64,000 nt of DNA from Pedobacter sp. R20-19 (GCF_000708265.2 NZ_JCKI01000003.1:434001-498000), one strand, 5' to 3'. Shown: positions 17,297 through 26,300, counted from the first letter of the stretch. Made by a program: numbers and translations. The notes: generated by a model from the sequence alone, not told the origin.

Positions 17297-17310
17297 TTAA
17301 CATTTGGTAA
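17297..17310. promoter_or_regulatory. Putative autoregulatory Crp/Fnr operator
   Basis: TTAACATTTGGTAA is 34 bases upstream of the Crp/Fnr start and one base different from the site at 16675. Confidence 0.42.
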
Positions 17311-17474
17311 TTTTTAATACACCACATCATTCAACATAGGATTGGGCGTATTGCTTTTTTGTCAGCATTTTTTTTAATCAATACATGAATATTTTTATTC
17401 ATCGGAAAGAACCTTGATACCGGGTGCTTATAAAGACAATCGCCTCTAGAAATGCAGGAGCTTTTAAGTTTAGG

Positions 17475-17720
17475 TTAATCCTCATCTTTAAAGCTGTGGT
17501 AGTGGCGTGGACAAAAGATGATATGATCAAGAACGGGCAGTTCAAAGCAAGGTTCTAATTTGTACCATTCTTTTGCCTGGATGGACATTTTGCCTGACCA
17601 GGAAGGCAGTGGCCTGAAGGATGGTGATGGCTAAGGATGATTTCGCTTGAGCTGGCTTTCAGCGATAATGGCAAAGCGAATTTTAGCATACGTAAGGCCG
17701 GCACCTCAACAATGTTGCTA
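17475..17720 (-). pseudogene. RadC/JAB-domain remnant (frameshifted)
   Basis: Minus-strand translation gives LKASSSEIILSHHHPSGH, matching the RadC metal-binding block (normally ILxHNHPSG). In a second frame, after a one-base shift near 17580, it gives AKEWYKLEPCFELPVLDHII and a tail ending HSFKDED before a stop at 17475, matching the RadC C-terminus (VLDHIIL...YSFADEG). The N-terminal part is absent. Both frames are short and no start codon is credible. It is a decayed C-terminal fragment of a RadC-type gene, which in Bacteroidota often travels on mobile elements. Confidence 0.65.
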
Positions 17721-17726
17721 TCTGAC

Positions 17727-18083
17727 TTAATTAATAGCAATTTTGATTCGTTCCAGAAGCCAGTCAAGTTCAAATGGTTTGGCGATAAAATCATTAGCAG
17801 CACATTTTCCCTTCAAATCTTTAATGCTTGCATGTGCACTCATGATCACAACAGGAATATCATCATTAATCACATCTTTCCTGATCTCATTACATACATC
17901 AATGCCTGACCCATCCGGTAAACGCACATCAAAAATAAAAAGATCAGGCAATACCTTCTGATCCCGTTTTCTAAATTCATCAACACTTGCAAATGATTGG
18001 ACTTCATAATTTTCCAGCATCAATATCAATTCCATCACCTCCCGTATCCCCTGGTCATCCTCTAATAAGATTATTTTCCTCAT
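17727..18083 (-). CDS. Single-domain response regulator (CheY-like)
   Basis: This 118-residue receiver domain has no output domain. The acidic pocket is at E8/D9/D10, the phosphoacceptor is D52 in FIFDVRLPDGSG, and the switch and Lys positions are in VVIMSAHA and FIAKPF. It begins 62 bases after the PAS sensor kinase gene and is transcribed with it, so the kinase is the probable phosphodonor. The output must be through protein interaction. Its stop abuts the RadC remnant. Confidence 0.93.
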   Translation of the reverse strand: MRKIILLEDDQGIREVMELILMLENYEVQSFASVDEFRKRDQKVLPDLFIFDVRLPDGSGIDVCNEIRKDVINDDIPVVIMSAHASIKDLKGKCAANDFIAKPFELDWLLERIKIAIN

Positions 18084-18145
18084 CTGTGCTTTGGGTTAAA
18101 ACAAGCTAGCCCGATGATAGTTTCGATTATTCTTTGCAGGATTGT

Positions 18146-19879
18146 TTATCGGCCCGTCACTTCAACAGGTAAGGTAAACCAAAATGTACTACCCTCACCT
18201 GGCTGACTTTCTACACCGATTTTCCCTCCGTGGTTTTTTATGATTGCCGCACTGATATATAAACCAAGGCCGAGCCCTGAAAACTTTTGCCCTTTGTAAC
18301 TGGTACGATAATAGCGTTCAAACAAGTGGTCCAGCTTTTCTCTTTCTATACCAGGACCAAAGTCTTTTACCATTATTTTAATCTCACTTTCTGATATGGC
18401 TGTTGAATGTAGAATAATTTGATCGGAATCTGGCGCATACTTCAGTGCATTGTTGATCAGATTGACCAAAACCTGGGAGATCTGCTGCATGTCAGCCCTG
18501 ATAACTTGACTTGTATCTCCCAAAATACGCAAATCCTGTTTAATTCCCTTCATTACATGGGCGGAACAGTTTTCAAAAAGGGTTTGGATCGAAAAATGTG
18601 AAAGTTCCAGCTTAAGATGACCTTGCTCCACTCTGCTGGTATCCAAGAGATCATTGATCAGCCTGGATAGATTATCAAGACTTTTGATTGCCTGTGCAAT
18701 TAACGATCCCCGGTTATCCTCGGTTAATCTCTGGTGGGATCGCTCCAGTAATTGCAAAGAAGCCTTCAGCGAGGTCACAGGGGTTTTAAGTTCGTGGCTG
18801 GCGATACTAATGAAATCATCCTTGCCTTGAATGATCATTCGCCTGGTGGTCACATCCATGAATGTGCCAATCCCTCCAGTGAGCTCACCTTTGCTGTTAA
18901 AGATGGGAGCAGCGTTTATCGAAATGTAAAAGGGTTCACAACCTGGTGGCCTTACACCAATCTCATGGTCATAAACAGGCCGACCAGTACGCATCATAAT
19001 AGACATGGGATGTTCTTCCGGGGGAAGATCAGATCCGTCCAGACGAATATTTTGCCAACGTGGATCATCATATACCCTATCCAAAATCTCACTGTGGCTA
19101 AGCCCCAGGATCTCTTGCGCTCTCGGGTTGGCATAAATGAGTTTGCCTAAATGATCCGTTACCCCAACTCCTTCTGCCATTGTATCCAGTATACCCTGCA
19201 AATGCTTTTCGTTTTCACTAAATTTCTCGTTGAGCTGAAAGATCTCATCGTGCGACGACCTAAGATTGTCATTGGCCGCCGTTAAAGTTATATTTCCTTC
19301 TGCTATGGTACGGTTTAGCTCCAATAACTTCGCAGTTGAAGCTTCCAGCTTTTGATTTCTTTCCTGAAGTTCCGCGTTAATTGCCTGATACTGCTGGTTT
19401 AAGATAGAAAATTCTTTGTTAGCAGATTGCAGTTCCTCATTAAGCCTGTCCTGCAACTTCTTTTTTTTGCTGATTAGGTTCCAGGCCATCACCCGCTCAC
19501 TTACATCTACTGCAGTGTGCAGGATACAGGTAATATTTCCATTAGCATCCTTTATGGGTTGATAAACAAAATCGAAAAATGAGGTACACCATATCCCTTT
19601 TTTTTCCATCGTAGCAGCGGTATCAGCTGCATGGTAAGCTTGCCCAGTTTGCCAGACATTTTTGAGTATTGCAGTAAACGGTTGCGCTTTCATTTCCGGA
19701 AGCGCATCTTCAAACCGCATACCAACAACAGATTCATTCTTCCCCCAAATCAATAGCATAGCAGGATTTGCTAATCCTATGATGAGATCAGCGCTGGTGT
19801 AAATCGCAGTAGCATGAGTAGACTGCTCTAATACCTCCGAGAATATATTGTTCTGAAGGTGAATGGATGATGAGCACAT
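18146..19879 (-). CDS. Soluble PAS-PAS sensor histidine kinase
   Basis: This 577-residue protein has no membrane segment. It has a PAS domain (about residues 10-130), a coiled coil (about 140-230), a second PAS with a PAC segment (about 230-345), then HisKA with H-box SIASHELKTPVTSL (about residue 360), N-box NLINNALKYA, G1 KDFGPGIE and G2 GLGLGLYIS. All catalytic boxes are intact. It should autophosphorylate on His and pass the phosphate to the receiver encoded directly downstream. The cytoplasmic PAS domains suggest sensing of redox, light or a small ligand; which one cannot be read from sequence. Confidence 0.95.
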   Translation of the reverse strand: MCSSSIHLQNNIFSEVLEQSTHATAIYTSADLIIGLANPAMLLIWGKNESVVGMRFEDALPEMKAQPFTAILKNVWQTGQAYHAADTAATMEKKGIWCTSFFDFVYQPIKDANGNITCILHTAVDVSERVMAWNLISKKKKLQDRLNEELQSANKEFSILNQQYQAINAELQERNQKLEASTAKLLELNRTIAEGNITLTAANDNLRSSHDEIFQLNEKFSENEKHLQGILDTMAEGVGVTDHLGKLIYANPRAQEILGLSHSEILDRVYDDPRWQNIRLDGSDLPPEEHPMSIMMRTGRPVYDHEIGVRPPGCEPFYISINAAPIFNSKGELTGGIGTFMDVTTRRMIIQGKDDFISIASHELKTPVTSLKASLQLLERSHQRLTEDNRGSLIAQAIKSLDNLSRLINDLLDTSRVEQGHLKLELSHFSIQTLFENCSAHVMKGIKQDLRILGDTSQVIRADMQQISQVLVNLINNALKYAPDSDQIILHSTAISESEIKIMVKDFGPGIEREKLDHLFERYYRTSYKGQKFSGLGLGLYISAAIIKNHGGKIGVESQPGEGSTFWFTLPVEVTGR

Positions 19880-20333
19880 GAATATGAAAAAAGCAATTTA
19901 ATTTGGAAGATCAAATATCACCAATTATTTAATAAGCAACGTAATCCAGTTAACGCAAACTTACAACCTGAAAGAATATATATCATATAAAGTATTGACT
20001 TTAAAATCCTTTACATTCAGTATTCTTAACTCAGTCAGGAGAACAAAATCGACTGCCAGTCAGTATATCCAATCAAACCATGCTCCTGTTCAAAGGTGCC
20101 CCGGTAATATGATTTTTAGAATCGATAAAATAAAAACATAAGCCCATAAACCGTTAAATAATTAATGGCAAGATGGGTGTATACTTTTTGGAAAAAAGTT
20201 GCTGAGCAAACTGACCGATGCCAGCCGGATTTATCAAACTATATTATTTATCAATAAATCGCTACACCTCCATTAGTCAACTACAAATGATTAAAAACTA
20301 AAACAAACCCTGTACTCAAACCGTTTAATAAGT
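19880..20333. other. Intergenic region between kinase and micro-ORFs
   Basis: This is about 450 AT-rich bases with no ORF I can support. It must hold the leftward promoter of the kinase operon and a rightward promoter for the micro-ORF pair. No clear consensus element was found. Confidence 0.5.
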
Positions 20334-20426
20334 ATGACATTTAAAGCACTAATCATCGTTGGAGTAACCATTGGCTTCATCTCCTTTTTTGGCGTTCGAA
20401 AAATCATTTATGATAATCAGATATAA
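20334..20426 (+). CDS. Predicted 30-residue single-span membrane peptide
   Basis: An ATG at 20334 opens a 30-residue frame (start MTFKALIIVGVTIGFISFF, then basic VRKII) with one hydrophobic span and a positively charged end, typical of small bacterial membrane proteins. Its last 17 bases overlap the start of the next small frame. I do not recognise a family. The membrane-peptide shape and overlap support it, but chance cannot be excluded at this length. Confidence 0.4.
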   Translation: MTFKALIIVGVTIGFISFFGVRKIIYDNQI

Positions 20427-20556
20427 AAAAAGCCTGAAGGTACTTTTATTTATCGCCGCATTGCTGCTGCTTGGATTAGGCATACTTTACGTCCAAAAAG
20501 ATACACTGTCACGCATGGGCGAAGTGCATGGAAAAAAGGGAAGTCAGCAACCTTAA
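20410..20556 (+). CDS. Small hypothetical single-span membrane protein
   Basis: A 48-residue frame from the ATG at 20410 begins MIIRYKKSLKVLLFIAALL: a basic N-terminus, one strong membrane span, then a hydrophilic tail ending in KKGSQQP. A TTG at 20371 in the same frame would extend it by 13 residues, but the ATG is preferred because it overlaps the previous frame's end, suggesting translational coupling. No family is recognised. Confidence 0.5.
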   Translation: MIIRYKKSLKVLLFIAALLLLGLGILYVQKDTLSRMGEVHGKKGSQQP

Positions 20557-21009
20557 TGACTTTGATATTTTTGCTTTACATCTTGTGGTGAACTAATATA
20601 TACTCTTTAAGTGAAGCTTAAAGCCGATCACTTTGAGCGTATACCAGAATATTAAAAGTGAAAATGAATATTAGAATAGTTATAAGCTTCTTTTGCAGTA
20701 CGGAGTAATGATCAATAAGCTTCATATCATACGAGTCCAATCCCAATGAACGGATTGGGGATTATCTCTATTGATCAGGTAACAAGTAACTTCGGGGGGG
20801 GGCGAAATACAACATGGGCATCCAGGAGCAATTGATCACTTCATCCCAAACCAATGATACCAGCATCATAAAAATTCCATCTTTTAATTTTGCCTTATAT
20901 TATTGATTTAATATTTTAGCGTTATATAAAATCGAAGCAAACTGCTTTGTAAAAAAACCACCCTTTGATTTAAATAATAGAATTTTTTTAAGGTCAGAAT
21001 GATCAAATT
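20557..21009. other. Intergenic region with a G9 tract
   Basis: No supported gene. A run of nine G residues (20794-20802) stands out in this AT-rich context. A weak inverted repeat, CCAATCC and GGATTGG, lies near 20735-20757. A 30-codon frame from 20814 follows the G tract but lacks support. Confidence 0.45.
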
Positions 21010-21516
21010 ATGATGATACAGTTAACCAGTATAAATGATATTGACCCAAAAAAAATTCAGCATTTGGCTAATAACTATGCTATTAAAAAGAACCTTAGAG
21101 ATTCTTTTCCACATCCTTATTCAGTGGAAGATGCCACAATCTTTCTTGAATTAGTATCCAATGGCTTGGTAGGTCATGTATTTGCTATTTCTTTGAATAG
21201 TGACTTTATAGGTATTGGCAGTATAATTCCACAGAACAATGAACATCGAATGAATGCTGAAATCGGTTACTGGATTGGAGAAGAGTATTGGGGAAAAGAT
21301 TATGCAACAGAGGCAGTTAAATTATTGGTAAAATTCGCGTTTGAGAAACGAGACATTTTTCGGGTATATGCCTATATCTATGATTTTAATAAGGCTTCAA
21401 TGAGGGTTTTAGAAAAATCTGGATTTCGAAAAGAAGCAATTCTTCATTCCTCCGTTATTAAAGAAGGAAAACTGACCGATGAACATTTATATAGTATTTT
21501 AAAACAACAGATTTAA
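21010..21516 (+). CDS. GNAT family N-acetyltransferase (RimJ/RimL type)
   Basis: This 168-residue protein has the GNAT acetyl-CoA fold of the RimJ/RimL class: GIGSIIPQNN (beta4), AEIGYWIGEEYWGKDYATEAVKLLV (motif A, with the Q/RxxGxG position seen as EEYWGKDYA) and the C-terminal ASMRVLEKSGFRKEA block. Such enzymes acetylate protein N-termini, antibiotics or small amines; the acceptor is unknown. It stands alone, with intergenic DNA on both sides. The start could be either of the two adjacent ATG codons at 21010 or 21013. Confidence 0.9.
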   Translation: MMIQLTSINDIDPKKIQHLANNYAIKKNLRDSFPHPYSVEDATIFLELVSNGLVGHVFAISLNSDFIGIGSIIPQNNEHRMNAEIGYWIGEEYWGKDYATEAVKLLVKFAFEKRDIFRVYAYIYDFNKASMRVLEKSGFRKEAILHSSVIKEGKLTDEHLYSILKQQI

Positions 21517-21575
21517 AATCTTAACATACAGTATTTATATAACTTTAATTTATAACCATTATTTGAAAATGATGA

Positions 21576-21752
21576 ATTAAGATACAATGCCCAAACTGCC
21601 AATCAGATATTGAATTTAGTGCGCAAGCATTGATTATGGGTGCAGTATTCGAATGCCATACAGGTAAATCGCAGTTAAAGATGCCATCCTCAGATGTAAA
21701 TCGGATCAAAAAAGTTAATGATGTGCTGAATGATATTAAGAATAAATCTTAG
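21576..21752 (+). pseudogene. Small zinc-ribbon protein lacking a standard start codon
   Basis: Frame 21576-21752 gives 58 residues with a clear zinc-knuckle start (KIQCPNCQSDIEF) and a third Cys/His pair in FECHTG, then a charged helical tail. The position where MKIQCPNC would begin has ATT at 21576, directly after an in-frame TGA at 21573. Either translation uses a rare ATT start or a former ATG was lost. The rest of the frame is intact, so loss would be recent. No family name is assigned. Confidence 0.5.
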
Positions 21753-22051
21753 AAAGTTTAAACGGATCTCTTATCATCATGATTGTAAAAAGTTAAATAA
21801 AGCTAATTTTTATTTACACATAAAATCCTATCAATAGCAGCTTGGTCAGCTGTATCACCATGTTATTGTGGGTATCAGTTAAGCTTCCTGTTACTTGAAC
21901 AAAAAAGATACAATTCTTAAGAATCATCCTGGTCTAGCCAAGATAGTATTCAAAGCTTCAATACTATCTTAATTGATAGCATCTGACAATGATCTGATAG
22001 GCAGGAATCCCAAACCTACCAGATATTATAGCTAAGGTTTTACCATTGCAA
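21753..22051. other. Intergenic region
   Basis: About 300 AT-rich bases between the zinc-ribbon frame and the GH76 gene. No ORF, RNA or terminator is apparent. Confidence 0.45.
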
Positions 22052-23284
22052 TTAACGATAATAATAAATACCATTCATCATGGCCACGCCACAAGTGGTT
22101 TCAAAAGCATTACGTACATTATCAGGTGTGTGTGTACCCCATATATTCCACATTAAACCTTGTGAATTACGGATTGACCAAGCCTGAGCTGCATTTGCAT
22201 CAAGCCAAGCCCCATAATTGCTTACGGTACCCGTATTTTTTACAAAGAGACATGCCCATCTTGCAAATATGCTTTTCATGCCCTGGGTATCTGCAACTGC
22301 GTTTTCATCTTTCAGTATCCCACCAGACTGATTGCACATGCTGTCATGCGCATAATCCATTGCTTTTAAACCCATAGCTCGGTAATTGACTGAAGGATAA
22401 TCTCCACGCAAAATATCGCAGGCACCGATAAAAGTGCCTTGTGTATAAGAGAGTGCCCCCTCAGTGATATTCCCTGCTTTGTTGATGGCACCTTTAACTT
22501 CACCGGTAGAAGCATCATAAAGCTTCAGCACTATCCAATCCATAAGCTGCTTGGCCCTGCTTTTATAAACGGGATCACCTGTAGCCTGATACAACAACAT
22601 TGCACATATCACAGCCGGTGCATTCACGCAAGTATTTTTAGTCTCATTAGCGGTGGTCCACCATAATCCTCCTCCTAAAAATTGTGTATCCCAGGCACGG
22701 TTCCACATCATATTAAAATTATTTTTTGCCATATCTAACATCCCGCCATCATTGGTGATCTTAAATGCCCGAATACACATTAAAGCGCCCCATACCACAT
22801 CGTCATTATAGATGTTATTGGACCAAAGTAATCCATAGCCATCCCTCACGCCATTATACAGATAAATGATCTTGTTTTTTAAATCATCGCTAGGGTTGAT
22901 ATTATAGGCATCAATAAGCATCTCAATGGCCTCCTGCTGGGTCCAGAAATCCATACGTCCGGTGTGGTTATCATCCTTCCAATAATACGCTTTATAAGAT
23001 CCCCCATACGTACCATACTGGTTATAAAAATGATTGTTATAGACTTGCATAGCAAAAAGTGCCTCACTTCTGGTCGGCACGGAAACACTTACCAGACCAG
23101 CGGTATTTGATTGTATAGCCAGTGCTGCTGACAATTCAGGTCTGCTGGGTTTCTGTTCCTTTTTACAGCTGATTAATTGGGTGGCTAACACAAAGGCATA
23201 GACTACAATTAACTTTCTGTTTCCACAAAGCCAATCAGTAAGTTTAAAAGTACGTTTTAACGCTTTCTTTTTGTCTGTTTTCAT
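22052..23284 (-). CDS. GH76 family alpha-mannanase-like lipoprotein
   Basis: This 410-residue protein has a long basic N-terminus and a lipobox at QLISC (Cys40), so it is probably outer-membrane anchored. The (alpha/alpha)6 GH76 fold is indicated by the catalytic Asp pair D161-D162 in IYNDDVVWGALM, plus DFWTQQEAIEMLIDAY, GGLWWTTANETKNTCVNAPA and LSYTQGTFIGAC. GH76 enzymes cut alpha-1,6-mannan backbones, as in fungal cell wall mannan. No SusC/D pair or other mannan enzyme is adjacent, so it stands as an orphan gene. The fold assignment is strong; the mannan substrate is from family knowledge. Confidence 0.92.
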   Translation of the reverse strand: MKTDKKKALKRTFKLTDWLCGNRKLIVVYAFVLATQLISCKKEQKPSRPELSAALAIQSNTAGLVSVSVPTRSEALFAMQVYNNHFYNQYGTYGGSYKAYYWKDDNHTGRMDFWTQQEAIEMLIDAYNINPSDDLKNKIIYLYNGVRDGYGLLWSNNIYNDDVVWGALMCIRAFKITNDGGMLDMAKNNFNMMWNRAWDTQFLGGGLWWTTANETKNTCVNAPAVICAMLLYQATGDPVYKSRAKQLMDWIVLKLYDASTGEVKGAINKAGNITEGALSYTQGTFIGACDILRGDYPSVNYRAMGLKAMDYAHDSMCNQSGGILKDENAVADTQGMKSIFARWACLFVKNTGTVSNYGAWLDANAAQAWSIRNSQGLMWNIWGTHTPDNVRNAFETTCGVAMMNGIYYYR

Positions 23285-23775
23285 AATTTAGGTAGTTATA
23301 TTTGGTTATTTTACTAGACTTTTTGGATCAGCTAGCGACGTTAATTGCTTAAAGATATAAAAAAGCTGGCCTTTAAATACCGACGCTAATCAGCCCAATT
23401 ATTTCCAATGATATTCCATACTAAATCTAAAAAAGACTTTTAAAAAATATAAAAAACTGATTATCAGTAAAATAATTTTTAAAAAAATTTAAATCAGTTA
23501 TTTATATGTTGGCGATAATCAAAAATATATAAAGCAACTAATACATATTTCAGAAGTTTTTATATAGTATTTTATGATGACAATATTGTCATTTACAAAA
23601 AATTCACATTTGCGGCTGCATACATTACTAATGGGACTAATTAGTAAAGGACAGATTTGATCAAATTACAATCAAAGCATACTAATCCTGCTAGTAAGAG
23701 AATAGCAATTAAATGGTTAGTGATGAAGTGATGAGTTGTGCCTTGTTTGCTTAATAAGTGTACTTTCTACGTGTT
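23285..23775. other. AT-rich intergenic region
   Basis: About 490 bases, very AT-rich (long A/T runs at 23430-23540). It should contain the GH76 promoter. No ORF or RNA gene is supported. Confidence 0.5.
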
Positions 23776-24144
23776 TTACTGAAATTTGCTTTTGTACTCG
23801 AGTAATTGTGCAGTTAATATAGCTATAGGTAATTTTGCTTCTTCGAAACACATTGACAGCGTTTTCATATCCATATGCTCAATCGCCTGTTGTTCAATAT
23901 TTTTAAGATTTTCAGTGATATCTGCTCTACCTAAGTAGCTAAATGATGTCTTCATTTTGTGGACAGTAGATGCAATTCTATCCCAATTTTGATGAGAAAT
24001 AGCATCTTCTACCGCTAATAGCAATACTGGCGTTTGAGAAATGAAAAGATCAATCATGGTTAAAATAAACTTTGGACTATTACCAGACATTTTTTTAAGA
24101 AATGAAAGATCTAATGGATTCTCAATTTCGTTAGTGTTATTCAT
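23776..24144 (-). CDS. Histidine phosphotransfer (HPt) protein
   Basis: This 122-residue all-helical protein has the HPt signature with phospho-accepting H62 in STVHKMKTSFSYLG. It would shuttle phosphate between receivers of a phosphorelay. It is divergent from, and shares a 168-base promoter region with, the hybrid kinase at 24313-25941. That kinase has two receivers but no HPt domain, so this protein is the probable missing relay step. Confidence 0.9.
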   Translation of the reverse strand: MNNTNEIENPLDLSFLKKMSGNSPKFILTMIDLFISQTPVLLLAVEDAISHQNWDRIASTVHKMKTSFSYLGRADITENLKNIEQQAIEHMDMKTLSMCFEEAKLPIAILTAQLLEYKSKFQ

Positions 24145-24312
24145 ATTAAGCTAATATCTTTTTATACAAGTCCATAACTGATACTTTATCATAACGAAAT
24201 CGGTCGACTTGAATTAATCATATTAAGTAAAACAATTACATTAAATATACTATTAGCATCCTTAACAATTTAATTAAACAATAGTTTCCCATTAGCCATC
24301 CCCTATAAAAAT

Positions 24313-25941
24313 ATGATAAATATTCTCATCGTCGACGATAACCCCAATAATGTTATAATGTTAGAATCTGCTTTAGAAAGAGATGATATCAGAGAATATT
24401 CAACAACGTCACCTAAGGAGGCCCTTCAAATGTGTACCGATCATTCCATTGATATTGCACTGATCGATGTAAATATGCCGGAACTATCAGGATATGATCT
24501 TCTACAGGCCATCAAGCAAGATCCTTTAACTTCCGGGATTATGGTGGTACTTATTACCGGGTATTCCATGAGTACTCCAGATGTGGTGAAAGGTTTATCG
24601 CTTGGGGCGGTAGATTATTTATTTAAACCTCTTGATTTGCATGTTACTATCGCTAAAGTTGATTCAATTATTAAATTGATTCTCCAACGAAGAGAAATAA
24701 GCAATAAAAACCAGCAGTTGGTAGAATATCAAAAACAGCTACTAGAAGCAGTTTCAATGGCCGAGCAAAGCAGACTGGCAAAAGAAAATTTTTTCGCAAA
24801 CATGAGCCACGAGTTAAGAACTCCCTTAAACGCTATTTTAGGTTTGATCAACATTTTTGAAACTTCAAAACTTGATAATGAACAAATGAAGATTTTGAGC
24901 ATGCTTTCATATTCTTCAAAGCTGTTACTTGGCCTGGTTAATGACATTCTGGATATATCTAAAATTGATGCTGGAAAGGTAAAAATTACCAAGACAGAAA
25001 CCGACTTAACAAAACTGCTCAATGATATTTGTGATTTGACGCGACCTTTAGCAGAAAGCAAAGGACTTGTCTTAACCTGTTCTGTTAATAGTGATATCCC
25101 TGAGGTGATCATGGCTGACACCTTAAGGCTTAACCAGATCTTAATCAATTTAATAACCAATGCTATAAAATTCACATCACGCGGTAGTATAAAGCTCGTC
25201 GTTTCAATCTCAGAAATTCAAGACTCACAAGTATTATTGAGCTTCTCTGTTTCAGATACCGGGATTGGGATACCTAATGAATTGCTTGGCCAAATATTCG
25301 ACAGATATGAGAAACTGGATAATACCATAGAAGATAGCTTTGGATCCACAGGCTTAGGCTTGTCAATAGTTAAAAAACTGACTGACCTGAAAGGTGGAAA
25401 GCTAAATGTGGAAAGTATTGTGGGAGAAGGCACAACATTTACCTTCACCAATTGGTACAAAATCCGTCATGTAAATAAGGCTGCAGATGAAATAACTAAA
25501 GAGACCTCAACAGTTCAACCTTTTAGAAATATTGCATTGTTACTGGCTGATGATGACCAGATTAATCGGTTTGTTATTTCACAAATGCTCTCTAATTGGA
25601 ATATCCAGGTAGACGAGGCTGAAAATGGGCTGGATGCTTTCAATAAAGTTAAATTCAAGAAATATGATATCATATTAATGGATATCCATATGCCTGTCAT
25701 GAATGGCATCGAAACGACAAGAATGATTAGGAATGAGTCATCTGAATTGAACAAATCTATTCCTATAGTGGCATTCTCCGCATCCATTATGGAGAAAGAC
25801 AGGGAAGAGGGACGCGCTGTTGGAATTGATGCTTATATTCAAAAACCAATAGAACCTGCAGATTTATATGCGCAAATATCAAGTCTTTTGGTTCTGGATC
25901 GTTTGGGCGAAAGAAATAAATTTGTTGATAAGTCATCATAA
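24313..25941 (+). CDS. Rec-HisKA-HATPase-Rec hybrid sensor kinase
   Basis: This 542-residue soluble protein has an N-terminal receiver (phosphoacceptor D52 in LIDVNMPELSG), a short coiled coil, HisKA with H166 in NMSHELRTPLNA, an ATPase domain (N-box NLITNAIKF, G1 DTGIGIP, G2 GLGLSIV), and a C-terminal receiver with its Asp in ILMDIHMPVMNG (about residue 457). It has no membrane or PAS input, so input must come by phosphorylation of the first receiver. The lack of an internal HPt fits the divergent HPt gene at 23776-24144. No DNA-binding output is adjacent. Confidence 0.95.
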   Translation: MINILIVDDNPNNVIMLESALERDDIREYSTTSPKEALQMCTDHSIDIALIDVNMPELSGYDLLQAIKQDPLTSGIMVVLITGYSMSTPDVVKGLSLGAVDYLFKPLDLHVTIAKVDSIIKLILQRREISNKNQQLVEYQKQLLEAVSMAEQSRLAKENFFANMSHELRTPLNAILGLINIFETSKLDNEQMKILSMLSYSSKLLLGLVNDILDISKIDAGKVKITKTETDLTKLLNDICDLTRPLAESKGLVLTCSVNSDIPEVIMADTLRLNQILINLITNAIKFTSRGSIKLVVSISEIQDSQVLLSFSVSDTGIGIPNELLGQIFDRYEKLDNTIEDSFGSTGLGLSIVKKLTDLKGGKLNVESIVGEGTTFTFTNWYKIRHVNKAADEITKETSTVQPFRNIALLLADDDQINRFVISQMLSNWNIQVDEAENGLDAFNKVKFKKYDIILMDIHMPVMNGIETTRMIRNESSELNKSIPIVAFSASIMEKDREEGRAVGIDAYIQKPIEPADLYAQISSLLVLDRLGERNKFVDKSS

Positions 25942-26139
25942 TGCATTAAACAACTAAAAGAGAAGGTCACTATAAATAGCTGCGACTTAAGCAAAACATA
26001 AAGAGAGCCAGTAAAAATCATGCTTTACTAAATTTACGGTTCATATTATATTTCCTTTACGAGCGCTATGTCTCAAACGCAATTCCTTGCCTGTAACACA
26101 CTTTTACTATTGTGCCAGTTTGAAAAACGGTGTTCCATT

Positions 26140-26300
26140 CCACCACAATATAAGGACCTTATCTTGTTCTTTGTCTACCAATTCTAAGCGTCTAAAGGCC
26201 TATAGTATTGCTTTTTTGACTAATATATTCCAGATGACCAACATTAATTTTCTGGCATTAACCATTAGCGCCTTATTGTGGTTCATCCACTAAGCTAGCC
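26140..26300 (-). pseudogene. Possible IS110-type transposase C-terminal scrap
   Basis: Minus-strand translation near 26210-26290 gives MNHNKALMVNARKLMLVIWN followed by ILVKKAIL and a stop, resembling the C-terminal helix of IS110/IS116 transposases (typically RARKLLVIIWNML). Only about 30 residues are recognisable, so this is a weak call. The remaining bases 25942-26140 hold nothing I can identify. Confidence 0.35.

Noticed and set aside
20814..20906. A 30-codon frame starting after the G9 tract
   Set aside because: No ribosome-binding context or peptide features; the length is within chance expectation.
26087..26293. A 68-residue plus-strand frame near the insertion-sequence remnants
   Set aside because: It lies opposite the possible transposase scrap and has no recognisable features.
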